A DNA stretch of 64,000 nucleotides from Antedon mediterranea (taxonomy: Eukaryota; Echinodermata; Crinoidea; Comatulida; Antedonidae), in the NCBI RefSeq assembly GCF_964355755.1, contig NC_092673.1, positions 5,585,001 to 5,649,000 on the forward strand. The letters run 5' to 3'. Within the stretch, counting starts at the first letter, position 1, and each line of letters starts with the position of its first letter. This document shows positions 52,310 to 64,000 of this stretch, in pieces. The notes under the pieces are model-generated. The model was not told the DNA's origin, did not search any database, and worked only from the letters and a program-made list of their open reading frames with translations. Made by a program: the position numbers and the translations under genes.

Positions 52310-52470
52310 ACAAATAATGAATGTTTATGAGTGCAATGGTACAAATAATGGCACGAGGTGAATGATGAAAGGTTATATCAACAAGGCAAAGCCGAGTTGA
52401 TATAACCTTTCATCATTCACCAAGTGCCATTATTTGTACCATTACACGAATACAAAACATTCATTATTTG
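52310..52470. repeat. Long hairpin with ~73-bp arms
   Basis: The left arm (52310-52382) includes ATGGTACAAATAATGGCAC and GGTGAATGATGAAAGGTTAT. The right arm (52396-52470) is its near-perfect reverse complement with a 13-base spacer that itself contains AAGGC and GCC. A few mismatches and a 2-base length difference lie in the outer half. Confidence 0.92.
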
Positions 52471-54851
52471 TTTTATATAACATCTAAATAACAAACAAAA
52501 ATGTTTCAAAAAGTACTATTTAACGATCGTTGAATAGTGCGTACTATTGCACGCCATGTGACCCACATTCGTCCAATCAAATGACAGGAATTTATATAGG
52601 TGTTATATAATATTTAATATATAATATACAGTCAATTGAAAATTTTACCGATTTACTCAATTTTACAAGAATACAGGTTTGAATGAGTTTATTGTACGCT
52701 GACCAATGATTTGTAGTGGCCCTTAAGTTATTCAAAATCATTGTTTTAATTGTTGGAGATCTAAACTCTATTTAGAAAAGAGAAGATTTACTATTATTTT
52801 CCTTGTGAAGATTGCAAATTAAGATTTAGTTTAAAAACCAAAATCAATGGTGTTTATCAATCCAATTGTTATCTTTATAAGATACAGATTAACAATTGAG
52901 ATGACTAAATTAAAAGATTTTGTCTTTGTCTGCTAAATTTGTTATGCTGCTAATAAAAAAAAATCAATAAATTCATTAAATTTCTAATGAATGGTATAAT
53001 TCCTTACATGCCACAATTTCTTTATTGATTTTTGTCGTCATTGAACAAATTACTCGACATATCATTTAACAATAAGTTGTTATTATAGACATGCTTATTA
53101 CAATGACGTGAATTATATACTTCAGTTGCATCTTAAAAGATAGTTGTAATTATTATTATTTCGTTCAATAAAAAAAATGGTTATGAAAGCCTTTTGTTGT
53201 TTCATTTTTTATTTAAAATTAAATTTACAATATTGTTGTACTGTAACTTGTACTTTGTGTGGGATTTTGTTTGAAAATAGTGTTTTGTGTGGGATAAGTT
53301 TAGTGCTATTGACGTCAAGTTGACGTTGATAAAGACACAACTTTAGAATAAACAATTGAGAAAAGAAATATCGAAAATGTTTTTATTTTGATATTGACGT
53401 ACTGTATGTTTTGTGATTAACAAAACATATGAAATTAAATGAGAATTTTGAAATGTGTGGTTGTTTTGTAACAATACCTACTTAAAAACATATTTTAATA
53501 TATTATATACAGTTTGATATAATAAGTGATATATTCAATAACAATACCTACTTAAAAACACATTTTGTTATGTGAACAATAGGAAACTATATTACACCAA
53601 TTTTAATAATATATTCAAATTCATGAAAATATGGTAAAATAGTAATTTATACATATCTTGGCAATGGACCAATATGGTTCACACACATTTCCATTTGCCA
53701 AAGACTTTACAGTATTGCTTAAAAAAAATGATTTATTCTCAAAAATTATAATTTTCTCCCCTTCTTCCTTCGATTTTAAACAATCTGCAAATTCTTCATT
53801 TTTTTCTGTAAATTGAAGAATCTGATAGTGAAGATAAGTATTACAAAAGGATAACAAGTTAAAGTTTAATAGATGATTTAATTCACACAATTTATGATTA
53901 CTTATATATGAGGTATCAAAATCATGACTATGAATAGAATTATACTATTGCTATGTAGGTAGGATGACATCATAACATGACCTAATAGTTAACATGAGCA
54001 TTAGCCAATAAAAGTAAGAATATGCAGCTGTACTACTTTGTGTACAAATGACATTTTAGAAAGTTGGGTTTTTTTTCAGGATAAAAAAAAGCAATTTCTT
54101 CGTCTTAGATGAGACAGTAAATCACAGGTTTAACTGATTTTTGTTGCCTGCTTCTGAATAAGCTCAAGTTTAGCATCAATGATAATAAATTCAAGATATA
54201 AGTCGTTCCAGATTTGTTGTGTATCGTAGACCTGTAGATGTATTACAAAAAAGATAGATGATTTTATTTTCTATGGAGTCATTAGTTCAGATCTTCTTTC
54301 GGTCTTCTGTTTCATCTATGCCAAATATCTGCTTTACCCCTAAAGCTTGGTTCCCATTGGGATGCAATGCCGACGTAAGCGCAATGCAAGCGAGTTCACA
54401 AATCACAAGCAAAAATTTGGATAATCCATTGCTTGTGATTGGTTAAATTGCTTTCACCGTTTCGTTACCTCCAAGTTTAACCCTCGCATCCTCTATAAAG
54501 AATCCAATAACTCTCCAGATTGTTAGTCTTGGATTGATGCCTTTGGGGGTCTAGTTACTGTACAACTAAAATTAACTCAGTAACCGACTGTTTTAAGTAT
54601 AAAATACCAGTATTAAGATGTTACAAATCTGTGAAACCAAATAAACCGATACATTTTCCGTTGTCCAGTGTGTTAATTTTTAATTAGCCCACCTTTTATA
54701 TTAATTTTATAGTATTTTATACTGGTTGTAGTGTTGCATAGTTTTCTCCTACTTAGGCCTTTATCATCAGAAAAGTGTCCACGTAAATGCACCCTATAGG
54801 GGCTGACTGATGATCAGTATCTCTCTTTTTCTCTCTCTCATATTTCTTTTG
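52471..54851. other. Intergenic non-coding DNA
   Basis: TTATATAACATCT (52475) and AGGTGTTATATAA (about 52600-52612) form a smaller inverted pair to the right of the hairpin, possibly one element of about 140 bp. Otherwise nothing was recognised. An 89-codon minus-strand open frame at 53621-53890 resembles no family. Confidence 0.4.
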
Positions 54852-55014
54852 AAGCTCTGTTTACACTATCAAACATTATGTGACAAATAAATGTGATGTG
54901 CCCATGTATGGACATGATGATGTCATATCACTACCATATTTGAGCATATCACTATCATATTTGGGCACATCACACTTTTTTGTCAAACTAGTTTGATAGT
55001 GTAGACAGGGCCTT
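54852..55014. mobile_element. MITE-1 copy
   Basis: The left end is AAGCTCTGTTTACACTATC and the right end GTTTGATAGTGTAGACAGGG. The interior includes ATGGACATGATGATGTCATA and two CACTACCATATTTG-type units. Confidence 0.85.
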
Positions 55015-55429
55015 AGAGTGTCTGCTATGTTCATTATAGTTGTGTCATTAATTCATGTATGATATCAGTTGACATTACAATGTAATTTATGTAGTTTTTA
55101 GTACATTCCGAGAAAACATGAATTCGATTTAATTCCCTTTATGAGCAACAGAACTACTTTACAATTAAATAATTTGAATATCACATGGTTAGCATTGATT
55201 TGTGATAAGGCCTGATTTTGTTTCATTAAACACGAATAGAAATGAAGCCAAACAAAGTTAATAAGAATCATTATTGTTTATCTTTTCTTATGGTATTAAC
55301 TACAGTGCTACAATATATGACTATAGCGCTTTGACTGCAGTAAGCGCTTTGCTGTGATTCATTCACTAGCTAGCACATATTTTACTAGGTCTTTATTTGA
55401 CTGTATAGTTACAATATATATTGTCACTT

Positions 55430-56040
55430 GTATTCTCAGGAGGAGTATCCCCTGAATATGGGTGTCCCCTAAATAGGAATGTCCCCTAGGGGTGTCTGGT
55501 TAATAGAAGTATCCCCTGAATAAGGGTTGGCTGTAGTGTTAAAGTATATATTGTCACTTGTTCATTGTCGTGAAAGTGTCCCCTGAATAGGAGTGTCCCC
55601 TTAATAGGAGTATCCCCTGAATAGAGGTGTCCATTGAATAGGAGTAGTGTCCCTTGAATGGGGATGGCTGTAGTGTTATATATGTTGTCATTTGTTCATT
55701 CTCAGGAAAATGTCCCTTTAATAGCAGTGTACCCTTAAGCACTGTCCTCTGAATAGGAGTTGGCTGTAGTGTTAAAATATATATTGTCACTTGTTCATTC
55801 TCGTGAAAGTGTTAGTGTCCCCTTAATAGACCTGTACCCTGAGGGGTTGACTGTAATGTTAAAATATATGTTATCACTTGTTCATTCACAGGAAAATGTC
55901 CCCTTAGTAGCAGTGTACCCTTAAGGACTGTCCTCTGGATAGGAGTTGACTGTATTGTTAAAGTAATATTATCACTTTTTTGTTTATCAGGAAAATGTCC
56001 CTTTCCCTGTATAGGAGTATTCCAAGGGAGGTGTTCAATT
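55430..56040. repeat. GTGTCCCCTGAATAGGAG repeat array
   Basis: Short units such as AGTGTCCCCTTAATAGGAG alternate with GGCTGTAGTGTTAAAATATA and ATTGTCACTTGTTCATTCTC, giving about five long units. The same words occur in the 36.5-kb minisatellite, at 27.2-27.6 kb and in short traces near 15190 and 61320. Confidence 0.75.
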
Positions 56041-57724
56041 ATAATAAGATTCCGTTAAATTATTTTTTTATGAATACTGTACTGTACTCAGTTGGTAATT
56101 TGTAAGATTTAAATGTAGGAGGTATTCCATTGTCGAATCTAATTACCATAAACCGATTTGTGTTGTTTTGATACAAAGAGAATTGTAGCGTCTGTTTGAC
56201 TTTTTGTAAATCAATGCTCGTAAAAACGGGTAAATTAGCGGAGATCCTATGTCAACGATCAGAGACATAAACGTCAATGCACGTTCTTGACGTCATTATA
56301 CAAAAGTCGTTCAGCCTTCTAAATGGTTTTTTTTTTAATTGCTGTAAAAAAAAAGTTAAAAATTTGAATACAGATTTAAAGAAATTTCTATATTGATGTT
56401 CTTGATATAAAATGCATTCTGTATTGGATTGAGTAGTAGAAAGGTGAAGTAATTTAATTTCTTCCTTTCGTGTTTATTAACATTATCTTTAATATTATTT
56501 ATTATGAATATGTGGAATCAATCTGGAAACTTTATTACTATTATTACAACCTATACTTTAAAAAAAATTTCTGTATGTCAATGCTGTGTTTTGTTTCAAA
56601 TGCCTATTAGGCATTGTTTTTTAATTAAATGTTTATTAATTAAATGTTTTATTTGTTCTTACAGATTTTTGGTTGTAATATTTCTTTTTGGTGAATGAAG
56701 AAGACCCGGTTGTTTTAAGGTATGTATCTATAATTGTTTTAATTTATAATAATTTTATTTGCCAACAGTGAAAGAGTTTTACTTTAATATTAATAATATT
56801 GGTTTCTCTTTGGCAACCCCAAAAAACAAAAACAAAACAACTGCATTTCATGGATGACGTTATAGATTGGTAAACCGAAAGAGATGAGAGTAGATTGATA
56901 ATAAAACCCATTATGCTTCATAATATTTTAAAAATCATTGGTTGCCAAAACAGAAATTCTATTCCTATTTTGTCAAATTAATATATTTAATCTTGTTGTT
57001 TTAAACGTAAATCCGGAACCCTTGCAAATGTCATTGCTTAACGACCGTAGGAATCAAAATGGATTTCAACAAGATTTGCTTTTAAACACGACTCTCTCAC
57101 AATGTCACACGCATAATGCCGCATAAATCTTGCGCAAATAGCCTTAAAGGTATAGAAGAGATTAATATACGTGCAGTGTGGGATACCCAAGATTTGTCAG
57201 GCATATAAGGAGACCCAGAGGAATGCATTTATTAATCTTACGAGAAGCTGTGTAAACCAGTGTATATACAGCTTAATTATAATTACCTTTTGTTTAAAAT
57301 GTTCTTTTGTTTATTATCCATTGTTTTTGAAGGTTGTGCTGTTTTATCCAGCATTAACTAGACTTTTAAAGTGAATTTAAATTATTAAAAAAAAAATTCA
57401 GTGAAACAATTTTGAATCATGATGTACTAGAGCACTGAAGTGTAATAGTTAATAATCAATCATTACCTAGCCACAAATGGTATTTTTCTTTATTCCTTAA
57501 TAGCGTATGGAATTGTTCTTATTTCTCAGTAGCCTAAGGGGTTTTTTAGGTATACTGGCAAACGAATCAAAATAAAAATCAAATTTAATTTGAACTTCTT
57601 TAAATCAAAGCTTAAGACGTTTATCATCGGACTTTGACTTTACTATAAGTTTTCATTCATTAATTTGTGATGGAAACTAACGCAATATAAGATTTCCTTA
57701 TAATTATTATTATTTCTTTAAAAA

Positions 57725-57990
57725 GGAGGATCAGGACTGTATAAAATGAGTTTGACAAAATAATGATATTACAATCTTAAATACATCAAAAGTTATCATC
57801 TAGAACCATGCAAAACGAATTAAAATCAAATGTAACTCTTTATGCAGGAATCCATAAAGGAAGAGGACTGTATGATTTTGAAAATATAATTACAATACTA
57901 TCTTGAATACATCAAAAGGTATCATCTAGAACCATGCAACTGAATCACAATATAAATCAAAGTTAATTCTTTAAGCAGGAATCCATAAAT
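57725..57990. repeat. Tandem duplication, two ~132-bp units
   Basis: AATACATCAAAAG, TATCATCTAGAACCATGCAA, TAATTCTTTA-type words and GCAGGAATCCATAAA appear in the same order twice. The units are about 80-85% alike by eye. Confidence 0.75.
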
Positions 57991-58164
57991 AATTATAATA
58001 CACTTTTGAATACATTTGTTTTGTTTTTATATATTTAGGAAAATTTGCCAAGGATAACCACAAGCAAATTCATTCACTATCCTTCTTAAAGGATAGTGCA
58101 AACATATGCAAACATATACACAAGATGCTCTACATAAACAAAGTCTTATTACAAGTCTTTGGGA

Positions 58165-58290
58165 GTGGAGTTGTAATTTGTCAATAAAAATTAGAAAAAA
58201 TCTTGACATATGACAGGACTTATCCCCAAGACCGTTGGATTGGTAGCCCTAGCATCATAACCACCAAGTCACAACTCCACTCCCAAATTC
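58165..58290 (-). mobile_element. Probable SINE-C fragment, minus strand
   Basis: GGGAGTGGAGTTGTGACTTG and GTGGTTATGATGCTAGGGC on the minus strand resemble the SINE-C head, and TTGGGAGTGGAGTTG flanks it at both ends. The upstream 58030-58150 resembles the reverse complement of 40870-40990, so a further dispersed repeat is joined here. Confidence 0.5.
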
Positions 58291-60118
58291 TGATAAAAAG
58301 TACTACAGTATTGGATGAAAGCAACTTTTATAGAAAATATAGTTACTCTGTCAACTCAAGTTGTATAGCAAAAGGCCAATTCCCTTTAAATCAATTATCT
58401 ACTAATTGATATACATTTTGTCTCCTAATTCATACACATCAATTTGATCAATTTCCTAAATTAAGTGGTTCTCTTTCACTGCTTTATTTACTGATTCAAT
58501 TTAAAAGCTTTGATCTGTCTAGAAAAATAATATTTATAGTATGCAAAATGTATGAATAGTATATAAATAGGTTAGTTTTAACTCCTGATTCTTGAGGTTT
58601 GTCTACGCTAGATTCAGATTCGATTTATTAATTCATTCATACATACATAGTATAATGATAATTGTTTTCTTGGCAAAAAAACACAAGCAAAACAATACAC
58701 ACATAATATTTACATTCGTGATCAACTTAGAACTAACAACAACAACAACAACTGACCAAGCGATATAAAATACAACAGACCTAATGACCTATCTTTGAAA
58801 CTCATTGTTGTGTAGTCTAATAGCGCTAGAAAGAATGAAAATTTATGTCTATTTGTTTTAACTGGAATTGTTAATCTTCCAGATCTAATAAATAATTTTC
58901 TTGCAATACAGCAGGGGAGACTGATTTGTAATATTGTATATGATAGGGAAGAAGGTTCAAGTTGTGGATTATAAATCTCTAATATTACAGTATGGATGTT
59001 ACTTCTATGCTGTTAGTATTTTCACGTTTTCACCTGAGCTATCGGTATCCAATTAGTTACCTTGTTAAATTTAACATTTGAGAATAAGATTTCTACACAA
59101 AAGCCGGATGTATGGCAGCGGATGTGTACTGGAAAATAATATCCATGACGACTTTAAATACAAATTAATTATGACAAATTTGTCGCAGCATTTAAAACGT
59201 CAGTCTTATTTACGTTGTGCAGTATTTTTCTTGACAGATTGTCTTGCAGATTGTCGTTGAAGTACGTTAATGAACGTGTGACGTTAACACATGGTTATTA
59301 ATTCTCGTTAAGTTCGTTGATTTTCAAGAACATGCACTTCAGGCCGTACTCGAGTAGTATACGTTCATGATAGCTATACAGTCTACAGACACAAGAGTGT
59401 ATTGTACTTGAATCATCTAATTATTTTTTTTAATGCAATTTTTTTTAAAGAAAGCATGTACAATTCATTAGTTTTTCATTAGTTACTCTAGATAGGGCTC
59501 TTCACAAGGAAACGGAGAGTTTAAAATTCTGCTCGAATTAAGTGTTACCAGAATTAGACTTCTATTTGTTAAAATATTATTAATTTTGTTATTTACGTGT
59601 CTTCTTTAGGTGCTTGAATTCACACCATATGAAATACAGTACTATAAATAAAATTATTTATAAAGTACGTAAATGTATAGTTTTTATTATTATAATTTGA
59701 TGTATGGAAATTGTTTGAAAATGTCTTTTCTTTCTCCTCAGCCAAATGATGAATGTTTAATGTGATGTATCGTATGTAACAGCCCATTAAATTATCTTGT
59801 AACTAGTGCTATGCTGAAAATGTTACTAGTCGTCAAATATATTACACATACCGTTTTATGTAAAAATAAGTGTATATATTTCTTCATGCATATCATGCAC
59901 TTATACTCTTTTGTTTTAGGGACGATATTTTTTTTAATTTAATTTATTTCTTTTTGAGTCACCCACATCATAGCCCACAATATAAACAACTAAAATAACA
60001 GAATATTTAAATTTTAATATAGATTACTATTAGTTTGTGATGTTAATGAATCGATGAGTTTTGTGGCTGATATAATAATCTTATATTACCAAAACAATTT
60101 CTATTTTTTATTTTGCAG

Positions 60119-60328
60119 ATTTCCTGTTTTTTCCTAGCTTTTTTTCCTAAACAAGTTTCAAAATGTCGGTTAATTGGGGTGGTTTGGTGGCCGTCATAAT
60201 CTTCTACATTATCATCCTGGCCATTGGTCTGTTTGCCGCCAGAAAAACCAGAGGCAAGACCGACTCGGAGGATCTGATGTTAGCGGGCCGTAATATCGGT
60301 TTGGTTGTTGGCATTTTTACAATGACCG
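60119..60328 (+). CDS. High-affinity choline transporter-like (SLC5A7/CHT1 family), first coding exon
   Basis: The exon starts after a TTTTATTTTGCAG acceptor at 60118, has 44 bases of 5' UTR, ATG at 60163-60165, and ends at the GTGAGC donor after 60328. It encodes 55 residues plus one base. The N-terminus [15 protein letters not shown], first membrane helix [11 protein letters not shown], the basic loop RKTRGK, then [18 protein letters not shown], align with human CHT1 ([20 protein letters not shown] and GGRDIGLLVGGFTMT). CHT1 is the sodium-coupled transporter that recaptures choline at cholinergic terminals. The acceptor before the ATG implies at least one upstream non-coding exon. The gene continues beyond the window. 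Whether it is the true SLC5A7 orthologue or a paralogue cannot be told from one exon. Confidence 0.85.
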
Positions 60329-61436
60329 GTGAGCATTGAAACATTGATATTTTTAGTACTTCATTCATGTAACTTAGATAGTGTAGAAAAGCTTTCGGCT
60401 TCATGGGGCTTAAGAGATAAAACTGCAGTAGAAGCATAAACTAGTTTGCTTCGTTGACGTTACTTACTTGATGTTTATGTTGATTACCAGGGTTTGACCC
60501 CGGAATGACCTGACAGCGGTTCATATACGATAAACCACTAAAAAAAGACTTTTTAACACACCTGAGAAAATTCATGTCATTTGATTTATGAATATTCAAT
60601 AATTACTCCATTGAAACCATACGTCATAAATCGTGCAATTTTAGTATAGGACCATTGAATTTTGTAATATGGCCATTGAATTAAATGCGCATTCATTCTT
60701 GTTACAATGAGCAACAACTATTAAATAATCTACTCAACGTTAAAAATTAGATCGCCTATTTATTTCATTGTACTCATAAACATTTATTATTTGTATATGT
60801 AGTTGGTTCATGATTAATGCACAAAACATTAAAAAGAAACAGAATTTTAGTCATCGTTAAACCAATCACAGCTTTCCATTATTTGTGCGGCTATGCTTAT
60901 TTCAAAATCTGTCATAGTCATGAAAGTAACGACGATTCTATTTTATGATGCATGGAATTGTACACAAGCAGTGTCTCAAATTAGCACTCTAAAAAATGCT
61001 ATATATTTCTCCGTAGGGACATAAATTATAATATTAACATTAAATGTACTAAAGACATTGTAACTTTACAGTGCAAGAATAAAACATGGTATTTAGCGTT
61101 TTATTAAAGTTATGATATTTAGTTTACAATGGTTGTATTAGTGATGCAGAACATTTAGTGACAGTTTACTTAGTAAGATGTGTGATGCAATGTGTGATAA
61201 ACAAACATGTAATGTATCTTTGATTGTAAGCGCATGTAATTTCTTCGGATTGTTGGAGATAATAAAGTTTTCTTATGTTCGTCTGATGACAAAATACTAC
61301 TAAAATAGAACTTATTCTTTTAGACACTTCTATTTAAGAGACACCAAATAAGAGGACACTTCCATGAAATATATCAACTAGGGGAAAATATGTTTTAACT
61401 CTACAGCACCTACAATTGGTTGGGTCCTAAAAGTTT

Positions 61437-61640
61437 TTACTGTAATGAGGGCGTGTGGCGCAGTGTGTTGAACATTGGACTACTGATCATGAGATTGAGG
61501 TTTGAATCCAACTCTCGCTGCATTGCTTGTATTCTTTAGACAAGATACTTTTTACTTATGTTTGCCTCTCTCCACCCAGGTGTATAAATGGGTACCCGAC
61601 TCAACTTTGCGCTGATTACTAGCAGCATTATGGGAGTATG
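61437..61640 (+). mobile_element. SINE-D copy (tRNA head and GGGTACC tail), plus strand
   Basis: The head GTGTGGCGCAGTGTGTTGAA (A-box-like) and GAGGTTTGAATCCAACTCTC (B-box) are spaced as in a tRNA. The tail CTCCACCCAGGTGTATAAAT and GGGTACC is a word common in tRNA-derived SINEs of marine invertebrates. It lies in intron 1 of the choline-transporter-like gene. Confidence 0.75.
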
Positions 61641-62751
61641 TTTCCATACGTGTTTGATAAAAAAAAAATGACTGGGGTAATAATTTTCAGCGCAGTTGTC
61701 CGCAACTTATTTTGACCTCCATCCGCACATTTTTGATGTTTTTCTTGTTTATTGTAATTTTCTTTTTGCAATTTGTAATTTTTATCTTTTATTTTAGAAT
61801 GTGTGGAGAAACTAATAAAACAAACAAACAAAATGTTATGTTATGGATAATTATGTCAACCAACAGCATTTAGTCCCATCTGGAGGATGTGGAATAATAT
61901 AAAAGGCACAGCTTATAATAACAATTACCTTCTCCATTACATGCATGCATTATGACACGAATCAATAACCCTCACTTAAGATTGATCAGTAATCAATACC
62001 AGCGTGATGGGTCTTGGCGGACTAACATTTGTATAAGAGATTGAATGTCTTGGGGGTAAAACATATCTCAATGTTTTGCTTTATAATTTTCCTAACAGCT
62101 GATTTTTAAATCCAATTTTGTGTTTCAGTAGGCCTATGCCTTCAACATCTATTTTCTTATAATAAGTAACTGATGGATATTAAAAATGAATTAATGCTTT
62201 TTAAATCTGTATAACTATGGTTTAGTTGATAGTTCAAAATACATTTTATAGCATTTAGTAATTAATTTATTCGATCAGTGTTTATTAATTGATTTTCAAA
62301 CAAATTTATTAACATGACGATTTAAATAAACTATATTTGTATGGTATTAAAGCTAAAAGTAAATATGAATTATAGTACTCAAATATTTAATTTAATTATC
62401 AAAGTTAGATTATAATGTTTAAAATAATTATCTTTTTGGATTTTGATCTGGCACAGTTTGTCAAAACAGAGGAAGTTGTTGCCTTGAAGGGAGACATGGG
62501 CAATTGCATCATTAAATATGATGACAAACCCATTAATGAACTTGTTCTGTTTTATATATCTAAATCTAGCAGGCAACATTTTCAATGCTTTCTCATTTAA
62601 TGAATGATGTGTAAAAGTTTTTATAATGTTGGCAACACTATAGATAATAATAAACATATTTTTCAAATATTTAAAAACTTGCAACCAAACTCATGGTGTG
62701 TTTAAAATGTAGTAAATAATTCCACATACAATTTTGGTCATTTTGGTACAC

Positions 62752-62789
62752 CCATAGAGATATTATAGTGAACTATAATATCTCTATGG
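62752..62789. repeat. Perfect 17-bp-arm palindrome
   Basis: CCATAGAGATATTATAG (62752-62768), spacer TGAA, then CTATAATATCTCTATGG (62773-62789). The flank GGTACACC is present on both sides (62745-62752 and 62788-62795), which may be a target duplication. Confidence 0.85.
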
Positions 62790-63250
62790 TACACCATATA
62801 TGGATGCATGCAATAGCAACAATTTGTAAACAACAGGCAAACTCTCTCTCTTATTACTTAAATTTAGAATGTTAAAATAAGAATTGTTATCTTGGAAGTT
62901 CTGATTTACATTTTACTATACACAAAATGAGTATCAATGGGCACCTTGGTACACATATCAGCATTGATAGGTACCATGGGAAGTTGTGTTTATGTTGTTG
63001 AACTGATTCATAGAAATAATTTTTGTGAATAATGGTATACTTCTACGAAAACCCAACTGCAGTGTGAATTCTGAAGGCAATCTTAAATTCTTCACGAAAA
63101 GACGTCAAAGAGATTGAAGCTTTCTCATTTGTGATCATATGGGAGCGATATTGTGCATGTAATGAGTGTTATAATGTGATGCTGGAATGGTTACAAAGGA
63201 CAGAGAGATGTAATATTATAATTTGTAGTAACATTAACAATTTCTTTTAA

Positions 63251-63437
63251 AGATGTATTGTCCCTAAAAACATGAAAAATGATGAATATTTAAATCATAC
63301 TATTTTGTAGTTTTAATAAAGTTAATCACTCCTGTAAAAAAAAAACCCCAACAAATAATTAATTTACTTATAAAAAGACAAAAACAAACGGTTAATTTTA
63401 ACCAAAAACCATTTTCTGACAGACAATTAAGTTTTTT
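63251..63437. mobile_element. TTAA-flanked MITE, short subfamily, right end not found
   Basis: The left end AGATGTATTGTCCC follows TTAA (63247-63250). The interior matches 3123-3467 up to about AACCAAAAACCATTTTCTGA, after which similarity stops. Confidence 0.7.
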
Positions 63438-63978
63438 TTTCTATTTTTTAGTGGGCCTCCATCACAAGCCCCTTGGGGTTTCTTGGAGGTCCCTTTCATC
63501 TTTTTTAAACTTGTTTTACTCCTTCAATTTCTGTGCTTTGTTTTTGATATGAATAAAGAGATTTAAATTTGTTTTTATTTGAACTATACGTTTCCTAAAA
63601 AATATGACTTTCCTACAAAATATGACGTTTCCTAGAAAATATATGTTTACAAATAAACATTAAAGACCCCTTCCCTGCAATTTTGGACGTTTTTTGGAAA
63701 ATAATACATATTTATCACTTTAAAAACATTAAACCATGTCATTCCTTGTCTTAAATGTACGTTTTATGGTAAATTATGATAAAAAGTGAGAAACAATGCA
63801 CTACCTAAGTAGCTCGCGGCGATCGACCTCTCGTGGACGGTCTTAGGCCTAGCCATCTAGGCTTAGTTTTGTAGGCCTAGCTGGTAAACATCGGTAACGT
63901 ACGAACATCATACGCTAGCTATATACCTAGCCTGACGTTGTATAGTTGCTGCATTAATTGTCTTTCTATTTTTGCCAG

Positions 63979-64000
63979 ACTCGGTTGATACAAATTGGGG
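63979..64000 (+). CDS. Candidate second coding exon of the choline-transporter-like gene (partial)
   Basis: A strong acceptor (TCTTTCTATTTTTGCCAG) ends at 63978. Joined to the single leftover base of the previous exon it reads DSVDTNWG. In human CHT1 the same place reads ATWVGGGYING, so a Trp-Gly and small-residue pattern is shared, but the first residues differ. It is cut by the window edge, so it may be a divergent paralogue exon or a false acceptor. Confidence 0.4.

Noticed and set aside
55554-55790. Minus-strand open frame with repeated GH residues
   Set aside because: It is a translation of the GTGTCCCC repeat array.
62379-62684. Overlapping open frames on both strands in intron 1 of the transporter gene
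   Set aside because: Neither matches a family. One strand has GDMGNCIIKYDDKPINELV, which could be an old LINE remnant, but no defining motif is visible.

Overview
This is a nuclear window from an animal, AT-rich, with long introns and conventional GT-AG splice sites. There are no bacterial features. The protein matches and a recurring CTAGGCCTA-type motif near gene starts suggest an invertebrate deuterostome, most likely an echinoderm. That taxonomic reading is inference; the species was not identified.

Three protein-coding genes can be supported by reading exons by eye against remembered family sequences. (1) SERAC1, minus strand, 9230-19691: 16 coding exons joining in frame to 656 aa plus stop, a serine-lipase-fold protein. 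(2) FHIP2 (FAM160B family), plus strand, 21492-35608: 16 coding exons joining in frame to 732 aa plus stop, a FTS-Hook-FHIP adaptor subunit. SERAC1 and FHIP2 are head to head across about 1.8 kb that probably holds both promoters. (3) The first coding exon of a high-affinity choline transporter-like gene (SLC5A7/CHT1 family), plus strand, 60119-60328. A candidate next exon starts at 63979 and runs off the window.

The rest is introns and intergenic DNA crowded with small non-autonomous mobile elements and tandem repeats. The main families are: a MITE with GTCTACACTATCAAAC ends (about 15 copies or fragments); a TTAA-flanked family with AGATGTATTGTCCC ends (5 copies); a family with CAAAGAACTTATAACAC ends and 7-bp target duplications (2 copies); a family with ACCGTAAATCT ends (2 copies); at least four tRNA-derived SINE families; two LINE C-terminal relics; and one structurally complete, young, non-autonomous LTR retrotransposon (4717-6657) nested inside a MITE. 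Tandem arrays lie at 6.7-7.6, 35.6-36.0, 36.5-37.6, 48.3-48.6, 50.7-52.2 and 55.4-56.0 kb. Two long near-perfect hairpins lie at 26.1 and 52.3 kb.

The genes are ordinary conserved metazoan genes and do not form an operon or pathway. I did not find a new multi-gene system. The least ordinary material is the set of mobile-element families, the nested insertions, the SINE/LINE tail sharing, the hairpins, and the divergence of the putative second exon of the choline-transporter-like gene.
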